The notes beneath the pieces are model-generated. The model made no database searches. It saw only the letters and a list, made by a program, of their open reading frames with translations, and had not been told where the DNA came from. This document shows, piece after piece, positions 36,478 to 48,597 of a stretch of DNA of 60,000 nt. A program made the translations under genes and the position numbers. Numbering within the stretch: position 1 is the stretch's first letter; every line of letters begins with the position of its first letter. Location of the stretch: assembly GCA_950295325.1 (NCBI GenBank), contig OX485804.1, positions 40,178,001-40,238,000 on the forward strand. The letters run 5' to 3'. Source of the DNA: Polytrichum commune (lineage: Eukaryota > Streptophyta > Polytrichopsida > Polytrichales > Polytrichaceae).

Positions 36478-36690
36478 CAACCGGTGGGTTAGTTACAAAT
36501 GAACTGGTTGAGTTTGAGGAATAACCGGTTGAAGTTGGGGACTTAAGGAGAATTACCGGTCCTTCTAGAGGAATCTATAGAAGAATATACTTCAAATGAA
36601 GAAAGCATAACCGGAAGATGTCAACATGTAACCGGTTGGATTTAGAATCACTAGGATCTTGACCGACTATAAAAGCCCAAAAACTTCCCG
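36478..36690. repeat. Copy of the Mutator-like element interior
   Basis: It matches 9525-9690 in order: aaccggttgaagtt, gagaattaccg, tctagaggaatctatagaa, gatgtcaacatgtaaccggt and ctaggatcttgaccgac. It ends with cttcccgggtgttggtctgc in place of the other element's arm. The outer arms were not found here. Confidence 0.65.
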
Positions 36691-36763
36691 GGTGTTGGTC
36701 TGCGATTCCAAGCAAAATTACCATGGAGGCCAAAAGAGAAGCCCCATTGGGACTTACTAGCTA

Positions 36764-36915
36764 CACTAAATACGATGTTTAGTGTCGCTTGCTATTTGGA
36801 ATTGCATGATGCTACATCTGTTTGTTGTATATCTCACATTTTACCAACAAATGTTGAATTGGTTGTTTGGACATTGTAAAACATTAACAACTTTACTTGG
36901 TAAACAATTACATCA
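36764..36915 (+). mobile_element. Palindromic-end MITE, second subfamily, 5' part
   Basis: It begins TA then CACTAAATACGATGTTTAGTG (with one base between arms) and continues gctatttggaattgc, ttgtatatctcacattttac and ggttgtttggacattg, as in the copy at 49201. The right terminus is missing and the sequence passes into the LINE relic. Confidence 0.65.
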
Positions 36916-36989
36916 GCGGCCATCACATTTGTTTTTGTTTTTTTACCTGCTAAATTCATTCTTGCAACATTCTTCTCACACGTAAATCA

Positions 36990-38405
36990 ATTTAATGGGC
37001 TACGAGTCGCGTCAAGATTCGGTTTTTCTTACACTAGATTCTAGCAAAGCATATGATGAAGTCAATTGGACGTTTATGTTTGAAGTCATGGAGAAGTTAG
37101 GGATACCTAACTCCTTTGTCATTATGATTAGATTGTTATTCCAAGATGTGGTTGTCTCTGTCAACATTAAACTAGGCGACGAAACCTTTGAACTTCGTAG
37201 AGGAGTATGTCAAGATTGCCCTTTAGCTCCTACTTGTTCATTATTGTTGCGGAAACATTGAATATTACAGTGAATAATGCGATAAGGACTGTCCTCATTA
37301 AAGGCATTTCCCTTCGAATAATTGATCGATATGTTGATGACATTTCATTTAATGTGAGAGCAAAGGATCTAGCATGGATAACCTTGTTGGGATTCTACAT
37401 AATTTTGGATTTACTTCTAGCTTGTAGATTAATTGGCATAAAAACATGCATATTGGTGCAGCTGAGGAATCCAATTGGATTGGGTAGAGAAATGTCAATG
37501 ACAATGGGTTGCAAATGAAGATATGTCAAAGCTACTTGACGCCCCTTCTGGCCTAAATATGTAGTTGCAAAATGTTGATCAATTCTTGTATATGGAGTCA
37601 AGGTCAAACTAAAGTATTAGAGCTCCACACATTTGCTGCTAGCTGGCAGAATTCTCATTGTGAATCAAATGCTCGTCTCATCCATATGGTACTTCATTGC
37701 ACTATGGGTTGGCTTGCAAATAATCTTATGGTTAAGGATTTGTTATGTAACTACCTATGGTCTGCTTTGAAAACATGGTAAGAGCACAAGTGAGTAAGCA
37801 CGACTGCATGATACCATAGAAAGTTGGAGGTATTAGTCTTACATTCCCGGAGGATGCAATGACAACATTCGCGAGTAAGTGGATCTTTCAAGCACTTGTC
37901 CTTGGCCAGTTGAATTTGCAAGTTTTGATGAGGTATTGCATCACACAATTGCAACTTTCTTGACATGGTTTATGAGGTCCATCATCTTTCTAGTTGTTAT
38001 CCCTACTTTATTTGTCAAATGCGGGTCAAAAGATTGGCGTCACATTGCTTAGTCCTGGAAGGTGATGGCACACACAATTTTTTTTTCCATGTCATGTTTA
38101 GAGGATATTTTGCAACTTAACATTTGGTACACGATGCAATACCAAGGTCTATACTTAGGTATCACTGTGGATAGGCCCTTATACTTTACAGGAAAGGTAT
38201 GTGATAATTTTGTGATATTTGAGAGACATGAATGATTTCTTGGGATGGGAGGAAGCGATTATTAAATTCTCCGTTGCAAAGATTTACTAATATTCTAGGG
38301 TCAAGTTGTTGGAGAACTATGAAATTTTCTGTGAGAGGCAGTTTAGGCATCATGGAGCTCAACCCATACCACATGAATGGGTTGGTTTGTATAAAAACCC
38401 ATAAG
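36990..38405 (+). pseudogene. L1-like LINE relic: reverse transcriptase to C-terminus
   Basis: A non-LTR reverse transcriptase is read on the plus strand. The frame at 36995-37261 has SVFLTLDSSKAYDEVNWTF (motif A), FEVMEKLGIPNSF and FELRRGVCQDCPLAP (the R-G-v-x-Q-G-x-P-L-s-P motif with Gly changed to Asp). A one-base loss near 37230 moves the reading into the frame of 37207-37518, which carries FIIVAETLN and RYVDDISF with the catalytic Asp pair intact (37330-37341). Later pieces are LAGRILIVNQMLVSSIWYF near 37640-37695, VGGISLTFPEDAMTTFASKW near 37820-37880 and EEAIIKFSV near 38247. Stops and shifts make it inactive. It differs from the other LINE family here. Upstream endonuclease is missing. 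Confidence 0.9.
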
Positions 38406-38409
38406 ACGC

Positions 38410-39465
38410 ATTTCCCTAATTAGTGGCTAATGTTGGCTACTCTAAGAATTTTAGATTTGGCTCAATGCAATTTAGTGCGGAGTTCATGACCACCTTCCAT
38501 AAAACCATCTTTTGATTGCATTCTTTTAATTTTATCGAGGTGAAACCAAATGCAAGGAACACAAAACCACCCACAACTTCCTTGGATTGGATGTCATGTG
38601 TTAGGGTGGATAGATTTTCACCTTGGAGATGCATTCAATGTGGCATGTATGGAACCATGTTGATACACAAAAGGGGTGCTATTTGTTTCTAGGGGTTACA
38701 AAATATACATAAGGTACGGGTATTCTTTATTCTAATATGTGAACCACATTCATCCTTGAAATTAAGGGCTTAAGTTGTGAAGGGTAAAGACTACTCTATG
38801 GAAACCTTAAAAGATTCTCATTGTAGAGCTTGCAGGTAGAGCAAGGATGGAGCTTGTAGGTGGCTCGTCTTCTCTCCTTGCTTCTTTTGTAGTATCGACA
38901 ACCAATTCACCTCTTGGACCATCCTTCAAATATGGAAATAACCATATGTTGGTATCAAATAAAACTGGGTCCATGTGGAAAGAAAAGAAAACACCAATTA
39001 GTTTTATAATCGGTGTGAATGTGAGCCCATTAGTCTTATACTCGATTAGATTTGCCTAGGATGCAATATAAGATGTTTTGCCTTCCTTTTAGGAGGTAGA
39101 CTTTGTTTATGTCATATGTATCATAATATTGGCTAGTGCTAAAGGTTACATTGTTAGCTAGGGTTAAGGAGGGGTGGGGGGATAGGTGCTCTCGTACATT
39201 GCAAATCAATGTGCCAAAGGTATGTGGTCCCATTGTCTACACTTGCAACTCCCATACAACTGTTGGCCATTGGATGGGACTTGTAACGTTATATTAGCAA
39301 TCACAAATCACAAAGATTGTCATTTTCATTGTTGAAATGGGAAATAAGATGTAAAAATCATAGGAGATCAAGGCAAGGACTATGTTTTCCTTTGAGTGAT
39401 ACCATAGACCTTCATAATCGAGCTAATGAGTGAACCTATAATGGTGTCCATAGTCTGAACAAACA
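38410..39465. other. Unassigned stretch after the LINE relic
   Basis: It may include a degraded LINE 3' region, but no further motif is recognised. Frames at 38847-39059 and 39036-39233 show no domain. Confidence 0.4.
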
Positions 39466-39469
39466 CTCC

Positions 39470-39800
39470 AATTATGTCATTATACAAGTCTTTGTGGTGT
39501 TTGTTCTTTAGCTACAAGACTTGCCATATACCGCTCAAATATAGGTGTCCAATTAAGATGACTGACCACGGAGGTGCACATCACTTTTATTGTGGACACT
39601 TCCAACTCCACATACGATTATGGCCATTGCACCAATATAGGCAAATAATCTCATTTAGTTAAGAATTGCAAATCACAAAGGTTGTGAATACAAGTTCAAA
39701 GTTCAGTCTTGCTTATAGGACCCTCCGATTGTATTCAAAATTGAACCAATATTGTTGTTTATATGTAGGTAACATAGCCCAACATGTCTTTTTAAGTGTA
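39470..39800 (-). repeat. D repeat fragments
   Basis: It includes acttgccatataccgctcaa followed by atataggtgtccaattaaga and, further on, tagaggtaac-like and tttttaagtgtatgttcttg phrases. These match the inverted D landmarks seen near 3100 and 55880. The boundaries are loose. Confidence 0.5.
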
Positions 39801-39869
39801 TGTTCTTGACAAAAGAAGTCTCACCATTTAAGGTGTGTGGGCCTTAAGGTAGAAGCCATGGGTTTTTCT

Positions 39870-40760
39870 ACCCCATGCCAAATCCACCAACTCAACCATG
39901 ATGTATTGTGCATCAACAATTTTTCTCCCCTTCCAATTGCACATATTCTTCAATAGGCAATGATTCACTTCCAAGATTCCAAGAGGAAATGACACTTGCC
40001 AATTCATTTGATGCTTCTTTCATTCTTGATTCCTCACATTCACCATCCATGGCAAAATCGGCACTCCAATCTACGGGTAAAATCTTGGACATATTCTAGT
40101 TGTTTCGTATAATGTGGGGTTTCAGCTCTCTTGAGATGTGAGAGCATCATATACTAGCTTGCTTTACATTAGGTACTATTTTCCTCAAGTCATGCTGAGT
40201 ATTATAAGAATCAAATTAAGAGAGTACCCATTCCAAAACTTCTCCTTGCACTGAACTTTGAATGTAGCAATTATTCTCTAATCCAAGGGTTGTACCACAC
40301 ATGTAACATTAGGTGGTAAGGAAACAATAATAATATTGCTCAATTGCAAGGTTGAAAACCCAAATGATTCACCCCCTTCCAACATGCTCAAAGAAATGAG
40401 TAGCAAGGATGTCCATAATTAGAAGTACCTTCCACTTTTGAGATTGAGGCTCATCATCCAACTATCAAAGACATATGATGTCATCGAGGCTGTTTGGTTT
40501 GCAAATCACCACACATAATTTGTTGGCAACCACATTCCAAAGCATCTTGGGCGTAGAAATATGTAAATAATCACATGTTTCAACTCGTCATGCTTATTGT
40601 GTTTACAACAAGTCCAAGAGTTTGACGGTCCTTCTGAATTTTCTTCTGAATTTTGCCTTCACAAATTTCTCCTTGTGCTTGGTGTCTTGTTTGGTTGGGC
40701 ATAATGAAATAAACTAATCTCATCCATATTGTAAACATCTTCAGGTGCCATAACCATTTT
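39870..40760 (-). pseudogene. pogo/Tigger-type transposase relic
   Basis: Read on the minus strand, this is the DDE domain and C-terminus of a pogo-like (Tc1/mariner) transposase. DVYNMDEISLFHYAQPNKTP carries the first Asp of the triad at 40719-40727. LRPRCFGMWLPTNYVW and SYVFDSWMMSLN follow. LLIMDI holds the second Asp (about 40411-40416) where D-N is expected, and LPPNVTCVVQPLD holds the third (40281-40283). The tail reads ILPVDWSADFAMDGECEESR and LPIEEYVQLEGEKIVDAQY, ending near 39871. Established knowledge: the spacing and LPPN.T...QPLD motif are typical of Tigger-like and plant pogo transposases, which bind DNA through an N-terminal CENP-B type HTH. Many stops and shifts are present. The N-terminal part is lost or unreadable beyond 40760, although a 102-codon frame (40741-41049) lies there. 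Confidence 0.88.
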
Positions 40761-41059
40761 GGAGGAGGTTAATGCTTACCAAATTGTGTGCAAGTTGTTT
40801 TGTGTTAGAAGTGGTCATCAACACCGTAATTGTCAAAATTATGACTAAAATTAAAAGCATCCGCCAGTCAAGACTGCCATCACCTCTAGAGCCAAGAAAT
40901 TGAAGAGTGGCATGGCCAAATTTAGGAGTATAAGTAGTCAAGGACTGAAATTTCCAATCTAAAGAGATGTGAGATTCAAGTGTGAGGATAAATTTCAAAT
41001 CAAGAAGAGAAACCAACAACTTCATAATTCTAGTTTGCAAGTCCAACAATCTCTAAGCC

Positions 41060-41880
41060 CTGCAACCTCCACCCAAACCAAAAGACTCAATAGTGCAAGG
41101 TATGTTTTGAAGCATGGTTTAGAACAATTAACTTGAGTTAACTTAACTTAAGCCATTGATGAATTCTCCATGTCCTCCATGATCCAAAGGCAAATCCTTA
41201 GTGTGGGCCCCACCACAAACATGCATTAATTACCTCTATTATATGACATATTGGGCCTAAAAAGTCATATTATAAGCACCGTAGTTGTAATATGAGGGTA
41301 AATTAGCACTCGAAAGTTTGGTCAATAGGAAATGCGTCGTATAATTAAGGTATCATATTATAGGGGTTAGATTGTAATTCTAGTGTCGACTCAACTAAAA
41401 TAGTAACCTCCAAGTTGCATAGTAGTTTAGGGCTTTAATGTTGGATAAATAAGAGGTATGCTTGTAAACAATAATTCCCTCTATCCTACATGTTGATTTG
41501 CACAATGCCCCCAACAAGATTTGAAAATTTATGATGTGATATTGAAGGCGTATTTTCGTGTGATCTATTGAATAGAAGGAGATAAAATGAAGTCATAAGT
41601 GATAATGGTCATTAGATATACATGGTATGTATTTGATTCTAGATCATTTATGCAAACCGAGTTCTTTCTATACTTTACTCTATATGCATAGATGTATGCT
41701 CCAATTGAAATTAAGTATAAAAGACATGCAATTTTTTTTGGATAGTGTCAATTTTTTTTACACTTTCAGCTGAAAATATCAAGACATAATCTCAAACTCC
41801 TCCCTATGACATTGAGAGGTTCAAAATTGGCCTCTCAAATCTTTAAGATTAAGGGCTATGAGTCAACTGCAAGCCTTGCG
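41060..41880. other. Unassigned stretch upstream of the transposase relic
   Basis: Phrases such as gtcatattataagcaccgta and tatcatattataggggttag resemble the subterminal ttataag motifs of the Emigrant-like MITE, but no CAGT terminus was found. The rest shows nothing. Confidence 0.35.
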
Positions 41881-41889
41881 ACATATATC

Positions 41890-42340
41890 TTTCAAAACCA
41901 AGGACACAAAAGTGATATGTGCAACATAACTATAATTCCACACCCTTCTAAATGGTATGTGGTCATGTGTGGACCTAAGAATGGACACCCATGTAAGAAA
42001 TGTTTTAAAAGAGATTGGACAATGTGCTCAAACTATGCTAACCATTCTAGGCTCAATAGTCAACATATTTTGGGGGGAATCCATACGACCATTTAAGGAG
42101 CACGAGACAATGAACAAGAAATTTTCTTGGTCTCCAAAAAATCACGAGACAAACGGTTTTGAGCACAATTTAGATTTGCTAGCCATCTGGTACTACTATA
42201 TAGGGTTCTCTATTCCAACACAAAGTAATTATTTTTCCCTCAACTTTTGCCATGTGTGTTCACGTTCGCCAAGACCCACTTGTATCCCATGTGGAAACTA
42301 CATGTTAGCACATGTAAAGACAGTTAGAGAACCCTCATGG
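41890..42340 (+). repeat. D repeat copy
   Basis: It contains aaatggtatgtggtcatgtg, gacctaagaatggacaccca, ttttaaaagagattggacaa, accattctaggctcaatagt and gagcacgagacaatgaac, then atttagatttgctagccatc. It is among the better preserved copies and runs up to the MITE at 42431. The 96- and 199-codon frames here follow repeat sequence and are not genes. Confidence 0.65.
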
Positions 42341-42430
42341 TCATATTCAAAGAGAAATGGGCAAATCGGAAGAGGAACCATTCGAAACCAAATTGAGAAT
42401 TGTCTTAAAATTCAATATGCGATTGGCTTA

Positions 42431-42923
42431 GGGCCACTTCACACACGAGCCAAGAGCCATGACCATGAAACTGTGAGAGCCCCAAAGAAAGTGTCCAAAG
42501 GTCGTCCCAAAGCACCTTCAAAATCATGTAGTGTGGTCATGGACCCTCAACTATAATCTGAAGTCATATGTGACCGGTCCCTCAACCAAATGCTACTTCA
42601 ATGAAATTCTATTCACGCAAGTCCTCACACATGACACAATAGATTAAATCAACGGTTGTGAGCGTTCAAACGTGCCATGGTCTTGCGGTTTTGTGTCAGG
42701 CCTACCTCCAAGAGGTGGTTTTGAAAAATAATCCAAGTGACCATGAAACATGATCCATTCGATGCCATGTAGAAATCCATGTAGACTTTGCATCCATCTT
42801 GCATTCACATACTCCGTTGGTCCCTCAAGCGTAGCGAACTTGGACCGGCTCCGCCTTTTCCACCAATGAGAGTGCTTGAAGTGTAACGGTCATGGGCTCT
42901 CAGTCTCGTGTGTGAAGTGGCCC
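42431..42923 (+). mobile_element. GGGCCACTTC-family MITE, copy 5
   Basis: A complete 493-bp copy with A end left. The left flank is TTA (42428-42430) and the right flank TTG, so one target copy has probably mutated. Both termini match the family. It lacks a few bases near the B side (ccctcaagcgtagcgaactt) present in other copies. Confidence 0.9.
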
Positions 42924-42929
42924 TTGGAT

Positions 42930-44990
42930 AAACCCGTACTTAACTTACAATGATCAAATTTCTTTTTGCAGGTTCCAAATCCAACTACATTTCAAATTTC
43001 AAATTTTGTAGCCTGTAGGTTTACATACGGTTAGACTATGTCCCAATCATCCGTACCAAATTCTGGGGTTCCTCTGCTACTAGGAATGGTACTTAGGCAC
43101 CAAGTTAACCATTATTGAAGGACATGGGCTTTCAATGTACGGCTATGTACCCAACCCATAACGGGCTTGGACCAAGTTCACAAATCATATTTTACATCCT
43201 CATGTGTTTGAAATCTTGTTATGTATATTGCCTATGTCAAGGAGAAAGTGAAAAAAACTAAAAAAGAAGAAAAATCCTCATACTAGACATTCATGATCAA
43301 AATATTATGCGTGTTTCTGCATTTAAGAGCACTCACCCTACGTATTTTGAACTTAAATCGTCAGTAAACATCAAAGTATTTAACTTATTCAAATAGTGCA
43401 GTTGATAATAATTAGTTGGTTTTAGATTTAGGGTTTCTTTTGACACGATTAGTTAAAAATGAGAATGTGTAATTCAAATACGCTTTTTTTTTGGCTTCAA
43501 GAGGCCTAGTCTTGTCTCTTAGATGCTGAAAGATTAAGATATGTGTGGCTTATGTGGTCTCTTCTTAGCTCCTCATCGCTGTCATGGCTCAATTTGGTCC
43601 TCTCCGTTCGTTCTTCTACGTATTTGAAACATAGACAATATGCATTTTGACCTTGTGTTTTGAAGGGATGGAGTGCTTTTGAGGGTACCATTTCAATGGA
43701 TGTTTGTGAACATGTATGGGCGTTATTTGTACATGCATGTAAGTGTGATGTTCTATGTATCTGGGACATGCACACGTGGTTTTAATGGTTGATGGTAGAT
43801 TTCTAACCGGATACTTTCGATTAAGACAATTCTCATTTAGATGAAAGAACCAAAAGTGGATGTGGGGTTGGAAGTGTTCACAATAGGATCACATACCATA
43901 ATTTCTAAATGCGTGGGCTTATTTTCAAAAATTTAAAGCACTCTATATGAGTAGTTTTGATGTACTTGAAGGAATGCAAACTCTAAAGTAAAATCCTACA
44001 TAAGTAGGCAAAAATATATTGTAGCTATAACCAAGATTCCAACATGATGGGACCGTATTTGAATTGGTTATGATTATTGATGTTAAGAAGATAAAATTCA
44101 AAATGAAATATACTATTAACATAAAATCTCATATGTATTTTCATTTGTGCTAGAGATAGTATGTATTCGCTTGTAAGTAAGAAGTTGCCAAAGAAAAAGT
44201 TACAAGAAACATGCCTACAATCCGATTTACATTTTTGGACACTCAAAGTTTTATTTACTCGACGGTGCATAATCTACACAAATAAGTATTTTGGTCAATC
44301 CCAACGACCAAAAGATGCATAATATCATAACCTAATTCAAACATCGCGTGAAAGAAATATCTCCAGCGGAGGTTTGGAAATCGATGGTTTGGCTGGCCCT
44401 TTGACCATAAATCGGTCACTTTGTGGATGCCCGAGCACTTTAGGGCGAAGTAAGGTAGGTGGGAGTCCCAAGAGACAACCAAAGCATGCGGAAAGCACCC
44501 GCATCCCAAGCATTATTTGCAAGAATGTGAGACCTTTCCTTCTTCATTCACAAGAACTAAGTTAGAGGTGCTTTGAGAGGTGAATTCATGTTTGCGCATG
44601 CATGTTTGGTGCCCTAGAGTTTTTCCGAATGTCGAGATAAATGGTGAATAAATTTGTCTTTGTGTTTGGGGTGTTATAAGTTAGCATGGATGCGGGGACA
44701 ACCCACCTGAGCCCAAAACAAAATAATCAATCATTGTTACCAAGTAGAAGTACAAGATACATGGTGACTCCTGAGACTAAGTTCGTTGAGAGCCTTTTTT
44801 GCGCCACCACCTACTCTATGATGTCCCTAGGAAACGGTCAATGTTTCGGTTTTTGAGGTTTAGATACTTTGATTCATTCTCCCGAATTTAATCCATTCCC
44901 AATTTCCCACACAAAATAAACCACTTTTTTATGTTTCGCAACAAAATAACATTATTCAGCCTTGCAACTAAATTTTGTGGGTCCATGAAT
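42930..44990. other. Unassigned stretch
   Basis: The segment 43280-43530 is a diverged match to 26590-26850. The tail module of the D repeat (ggttggaagtgttcacaata then ggatcacatacc) lies at 43868-43900. The frames at 44255-44565 overlap one another on both strands and give no known domain. Confidence 0.4.
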
Positions 44991-44998
44991 CATCTTTA

Positions 44999-45561
44999 GG
45001 GCCGGTGTACACCATGGACCATGAAGTCAGACCCTGGAAGATGGCCTTTTTCCATGGTCCAACTTTCTTGGTCTGATTGTTTAAAAAAACCAATTTACAA
45101 AGCCTTTGGGCCCCTCTAGGTGTAAATTGAATGTGGACCAAGAGGAATGACCATGCACCAAAAAATGAATGTGCTGATTTTTTTGAACATATGCCCAAAA
45201 AGGGCAGTTCTGGAAAACACTTAGATTTTACCATTCTCTTGTTTTCTCTTGTCTTCATCTTCTCTTCCCCAGAAACAAGTGCATTCAAATATTATTATAA
45301 CAACATTTGTTTTGCCATGGGCCAGTGTTTTTTTTTCTACCAAAGCACCTCTTTTGCCTCTCCCATCACAAAACCCCTTGGACCATGCTAGTGGATAATG
45401 TAAGCCTTTAAATATATCTTTCGGGGACTTCGAGCTTCATGGTCACTTTGACATTTTTTCCTTGGTATAGATTGAAGTGGTCCCAGGACGGGTTCAACAA
45501 CCAATCACATATTTTACAAGGCCTTGGGGATAACTTCATGGTCCATGGTGTAATTAGCCCC
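44999..45561. mobile_element. Harbinger-like TIR element, GGGCCGG variant
   Basis: The left end GGGCCGGTGTACACCATGGA and the inverse of the right end GGGGCTAATTACACCATGGA continue into shared CCATGAAG. TTA flanks both ends (44996-44998 and 45562-45564). The 563-bp unit is longer than its relatives. Interior phrases about ggtccaacttt and accaagaggaatgacca recall the element at 17036. Frames inside are not genes. Confidence 0.85.
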
Positions 45562-45564
45562 TTA

Positions 45565-47335
45565 GTTTGTGCTAGCACAATTCTATGTAGATCCCCCCAA
45601 CTCTAGATTCAAACTTTAAATATGGAGCCTTAGAGCTAGGGATGGCATGGCGATTGTTTTCCCTTGTGAATGAGTAACTTCGTAGATTTATTGACAAATC
45701 TCTTTTCTTAGACTATTGTTTGAACAACTTCCTTCTGTATTAATTCAATCTAGACCATTCACTTTCCCAAGACTATTTGTCCAATACAATTGTAACTCAA
45801 AAGCTTCATTTTATTTGCAACAATCATCACACCTCATTGCTCTCACAAACAATGGCATTAATCAACTTCCTCATTCAGTTCATCAACCCTCTTCTCAAGA
45901 AACAAGTCAATTATTCACATCAATTTATTGGGTCCTTGAGTGCAACTTGCTCTTATTCATAAGGACAACTCCACAAAACAAAAAGGGTTCATTCTCTCTA
46001 TGTTTCTGTCTTGATTGTAGATTCTTGCCAACATGCAAGATCATGAGATAGAGTGAACGTTTATATGAGAGCTCTCAGTTTCAGCAAAGGACTCCTCACC
46101 CTAGAACTATCTTAATCATAAAACAATGGTATCATTCAAAATGTTCACTTAATGAGTCCATTCCCTTCCCAAGAGTGCAGACAATTCGCTTTCCACCAAG
46201 GTATTTATGAAAATGGTCATACTCAATTGATAAGCATACAAGATAACTTCACGGTGATGAGGGCTTCACATTCAAACACTGCACTCACACTTACACACAA
46301 AGATGATTGCCACACTCATCCGAGGTTATAAAGTGAATTGATGAAGAAAGGGCTTCACACCCTATGCTTGATTTCAAATAATGACATTCATACAAAGGCT
46401 TATTATAATGGACATCCACTCTCTTCCCGAGAGGGATTCCTAGTTCATGCAACTTTTTGGAGTCTATCTTGATTCTCATGCCTACTCTTTTAGAGCCTCT
46501 TATGGAGTGGAGAGTAGTGAGCTTCAACCTTGAAAGGTGTATATGTTCATAGCCCAACCCAACAAGTGTATTCAATTTCTCCACATGTCTATTGCTTCCT
46601 TGTTGAAACCCTTTTTATTTCTTGCTAATAGTTAGTACATGTGATTCCACAATTACTAATACTCTTTTGGCTTAGTAAGTATTAATTTCAGTAGTCCTTC
46701 ACTAGTTATGGGGTTTTAGAAGTTCTTGACTAGTTACTGACCTAATTTCAAAAAGTTACCTTACTTGACCAAAAAATTGGATGAGAATAACATTCTAGAG
46801 TATGTATGAAGTACTCACCCAAAATATAACATGACATAGCATATCCATGCATTATTTTGAAGAGATTCCAATTGGGTATGCAGTTGAATTGAATGTGGTT
46901 TGCTCCATCATTGATTTTACTTGCGATTGTAGGTCACTTGAGGCTAACTTTATGGTGAAGAATAGGTTGGTTTATGTGAAATTATATGCTGGTAGCCATG
47001 AGTTGCCCGATGAGCTTTCGCCCCATCCCGTCCCCCCCCCCCCCCTTGAACAACCTATACATGTTCCGACTAAGAATACCATATGTTTGTTGAGAGGACA
47101 TAGTGGGTCATCATTAATGCCTTGGACATCTTGACAACCTAACTCAGCCCATCCTTACATTGCAAGTTCTCATTCTTTGAGCCATCACGTGAACAATTTA
47201 TTATGCTTTTGAAAGTTATGTAAACTTAAACTTGCAAGTTGTCATAATCAACTCACAATTAAAAACCATATTCCTAAACATGTTGAGCTTATAATTGCAA
47301 TAGAAGAACACGCTCTAGAGATAGATTTTGTTGAA
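45565..47335. other. Unassigned stretch
   Basis: No family is recognised. A 95-codon plus frame at 46847-47134 (with LVYVKLYAGSHELPDEL and a proline run encoded by a C tract at 47032-47045) has protein-like composition and could be a captured fragment. Frames at 45716-46051 and, on the minus strand, 46291-46584 show no domain. Confidence 0.35.
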
Positions 47336-47339
47336 ATTT

Positions 47340-47385
47340 GACCATGTTGCATAAGCACAAGCAAATGCACTTATGCAACATGGTC
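47340..47385. repeat. Perfect 16-bp hairpin
   Basis: GACCATGTTGCATAAG at 47340-47355 is exactly inverted at 47370-47385 around a 14-base loop. It could be a tiny foldback element, a recombination scar or a transcribed hairpin. Confidence 0.85.
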
Positions 47386-47468
47386 CTCTATATAAAAATG
47401 CAAGATTTTGGTTCAAGCCTGGTGCTCGTTAATATGTTGGGGCAATTCCTTCATGTTTTGAAACCTTA

Positions 47469-47967
47469 GGGTCACTTCACACACGAGACTGAGAGCCCGT
47501 GACCATTACACTTCAAACACTCTCATTGGTGGAAAAGGCAGGAGCCGGTCCAAGTTCGCTTCACACTACGCTTGAGGGACCAACGGAGTATGTGAATGCA
47601 AGTTGGATATAAAGTCTACACGGATTCCTGCATGGCATCGAATGGATCATGTTACATGGTCACTTGGACTATATCCAAAAACCACCTCTTGGAGGTAGGT
47701 CTAACACAAAACCGGGAGACCATGGCACTCCGAACGCTCGCAACCGTTGATTTATTTTATTTTATCATGTGTGAGGACCCGCATGAATAAACATTCATTA
47801 AAATAGCATTTGGTTGAGGGCCCGGTCACATATGACTTCACACTACACTGGAGGATCCGTGACCACAATACACGATCTAGGAGGTGTGTTGGGACGGCCG
47901 TTGGACACTTTCTTTGGGCTCTCACAATTCCATGGTCACGGCTCTTGGCTCGTGTGTGAAGTGGCCC
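47469..47967 (-). mobile_element. GGGCCACTTC-family MITE, copy 6
   Basis: A complete 499-bp copy with B end left. The TTA duplication is exact (47466-47468 and 47968-47970). The left terminus has one change (GGGTCAC). Confidence 0.92.
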
Positions 47968-47970
47968 TTA

Positions 47971-48594
47971 TCACAATACTACCTTTTTGTATCATTATTC
48001 CATGTGAACACCGCCACCGACAAGGTGGCGTTAGCCCTCGGGTGAAGAGACTCTCTTCATGTACACTTCCTTCTTTAAGAAATTGGTGTTTGTGTCATTC
48101 TTCCATGTGAACATCCATTATTCCCAGCCCAGTCCCAGCTCAACATTACATAAGAATCCATCATTTGGCCCATGAATATCGGTTATCTTAACCCCACATT
48201 ACATTGTAATTCTTTCACATGGGATGTGAATTCCCATCATTTTGGTACCAAATTACATTAAAATTTCATGGTTTACTATGAATATCCGATCCTCTAAACG
48301 CTTGTCCTAAAACAACTATTTTACAAGCAATTTCACCTACCAAGTCTACATTATGTTAGAATTCAACTTTAATGTGTGTTTCCATAGCACTCGACTATGA
48401 CGAACTTCTAAAAGTTGGACAATAAGACCGTACCTTTTGCACATTGATATGCAACGTATGAGAGCCCGATCCCGATGCTATGAGTGTTATTGAGCCATTC
48501 ATTGACATCATGATGATATCAACCAATCCGAAGCATGCAATCCTCAAATGTCAGTTTAAAATTGAGAAATATCTTGATGTCCCCACTTGGTAGC
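47971..48594. other. Unassigned spacer between two MITEs
   Basis: About 620 bp separate two complete, oppositely oriented family members. A phrase of about 18 bp (cattcttccatgtgaacat) occurs at 48096 and, in shortened form (ttattccatgtgaaca), at 47995. Nothing else is recognised. Confidence 0.5.
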
Positions 48595-48597
48595 TTA

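Noticed and set aside
36196-36492. 98-codon open frame
   Set aside because: It crosses the truncated end of the rearranged MITE into the Mutator-like interior copy and matches no protein.
41957-42556. 199-codon open frame, the longest in the window
   Set aside because: It runs through a D repeat and into the A end of a MITE. It shows no domain, and other copies of both repeats do not keep the frame open.
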